DNA from: a bacterium
Lineage (GTDB): Bacteria > Vulcanimicrobiota > Vulcanimicrobiia > Vulcanimicrobiales > Vulcanimicrobiaceae
Reading direction: 5' to 3'
DNA: 5,407 bases
NCBI GenBank assembly: GCA_021807065.1
Contig: JAKAPO010000183.1
Location: 1 to 5,407, forward strand
How positions within the stretch are numbered: the first letter of the stretch is position 1; every line of letters begins with the position of its first letter. The notes under the pieces are model-generated. The model was not told the origin of the DNA and made no database searches. It was given only the letters and a program-made list of their open reading frames with translations. This document shows positions 4,887 through 5,407 of this stretch, in pieces. The position numbers were made by a program, and so were the translations under genes.

Positions 4887-5350
4887 AAGGCTCGAAAACC
4901 TTCAGCGCTAACATTCCAAACGTCGCGCAATACGTGACGGACTGCACGCTGCATCTTTACAGCGCGAGCGGCAGCTCGACGGTGGATGTATATTTCGACA
5001 ACGGCACCGCAGGCACGGCCGCGACCATTTTCGTGCCGTGGGACACCAGCGGCGCATCGGACATAAACCTGGGATTCACGACGCAGAGTTCTCCGTACAC
5101 AACAATTTCGGCGGTGTCCGGATCGACCGTTTACGTGGCCCTCTCATACTCCGTCGTAAATGGCTTCCAATTGCATTCGAGCACGCAGCCATTTTCCTAT
5201 TCGGCGCTTCGTTCCGATGCACTTGCCGATGGCGGCTACTTCACGATCTTCGCGTCGGTCGAAACGAGTTCCGGCGTGACGGTAGGCGGGGGCGGAACGA
5301 CCACCTACGGGGGAAACGGCGGCGCTAATGGCGTCGTAAAGGCACTCTAG
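4883..5350 (+). CDS. Ser/Thr/Gly-rich beta-type protein, unrecognised
   Basis: I do not recognise this 155-residue protein. It starts MKGSKTFSANIPNV and alternates hydrophobic and Ser/Thr residues (CTLHLYSASG, TVDVYFDNG, STVYVALSYS), which suggests an all-beta fold. The last 25 residues are Gly-rich (VGGGGTTTYGGNGGANG). There is no signal peptide or membrane helix. Such composition is common in phage decoration, fibre or other surface-exposed proteins, but no family motif confirms it. The ATG at 4883 overlaps the proteasome-like stop (ATGA), with GGTGA seven bases upstream; an ATG at 4841 in frame lies inside the previous gene. The next gene begins with a related N-terminus. It could be a substrate of the upstream hydrolase, but only adjacency suggests that. 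Confidence 0.7.
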   Translation: MKGSKTFSANIPNVAQYVTDCTLHLYSASGSSTVDVYFDNGTAGTAATIFVPWDTSGASDINLGFTTQSSPYTTISAVSGSTVYVALSYSVVNGFQLHSSTQPFSYSALRSDALADGGYFTIFASVETSSGVTVGGGGTTTYGGNGGANGVVKAL

Positions 5351-5351
5351 G

Positions 5352-5407
5352 ATGAAGCAGTCGAAAACGTTCTTTAACAATGTCAGCGGGTCGACGCCGT
5401 ACACGAC
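5352..5407 (+). CDS. Partial gene, apparent paralogue of the preceding protein
   Basis: The frame opens at ATG 5352, one base after the previous stop codon, and runs off the window end. The visible 18 residues read MKQSKTFFNNVSGSTPYT. The start MKxSKTF and the following Asn/Ser-rich stretch match the upstream protein's N-terminus (MKGSKTFSAN). AAAGG at 5338-5342 is a plausible ribosome site nine bases upstream. A tandem duplication of a structural or surface-type protein is the likeliest reading, but only the N-terminus can be compared. Confidence 0.65.
   Translation, partial: MKQSKTFFNNVSGSTPYT

Overview
The window shows the integrase-proximal end of an integrated mobile element, most likely a prophage or a phage satellite. 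It sits at a tRNA-Asn gene of a GC-rich bacterium. The host cannot be named: the evidence is only a bacterial tRNA with encoded CCA, Shine-Dalgarno motifs of the AGGAG type, frequent GTG and TTG starts, and GC-rich codon use.

Layout. At 23-98 is an intact tRNA-Asn(GTT), followed at 106-146 by a hairpin that can end transcription on both strands. Convergent to it, on the minus strand (1430-291), is a tyrosine recombinase with all the catalytic residues. This is the usual arrangement of an element recombined into the 3' end of a tRNA gene; the far attachment site is outside the window. A 262-base divergent control region (1431-1692) carries about 33-bp-spaced repeats. From 1693 to the window end, every gene is on the plus strand in one tightly packed operon.

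Operon. Two tandem 67-residue excisionase-type winged-HTH proteins come first (1693-1896, 1893-2096). Then comes a 327-residue replication-initiator-like protein (2093-3076), whose gene has a perfect 10-bp hairpin just after its start codon and an internal iteron array at 2461-2542, a candidate origin. Next are a 35-residue CxxC...CxxC zinc-ribbon protein of Com type (3076-3183), an unrecognised 115-residue protein (3180-3527), and a small-terminase-like HTH protein (3524-4027). After a possible 26-residue basic peptide (4024-4104) comes a 261-residue protein with the sequence pattern of proteasome beta/HslV-type Ntn hydrolases (4101-4886). The last two are an unrecognised Ser/Thr/Gly-rich protein (4883-5350) and the start of its apparent paralogue (5352 onward). 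Eight consecutive gene junctions overlap by one or four bases, so translational coupling probably runs through the whole operon.

How it fits together. The integrase and one or both HTH proteins would run integration and excision. The initiator with its internal iterons would replicate the excised element. The terminase-like protein and the repetitive surface-like proteins point toward packaging or virion genes beyond the window. The most unusual gene is the proteasome-like one: its start codon leaves Ser as residue 2, so removal of Met would expose a Ser nucleophile with an Asp at mature position 17, as in the proteasome. No repressor, large terminase, capsid or recognisable defence gene is visible.
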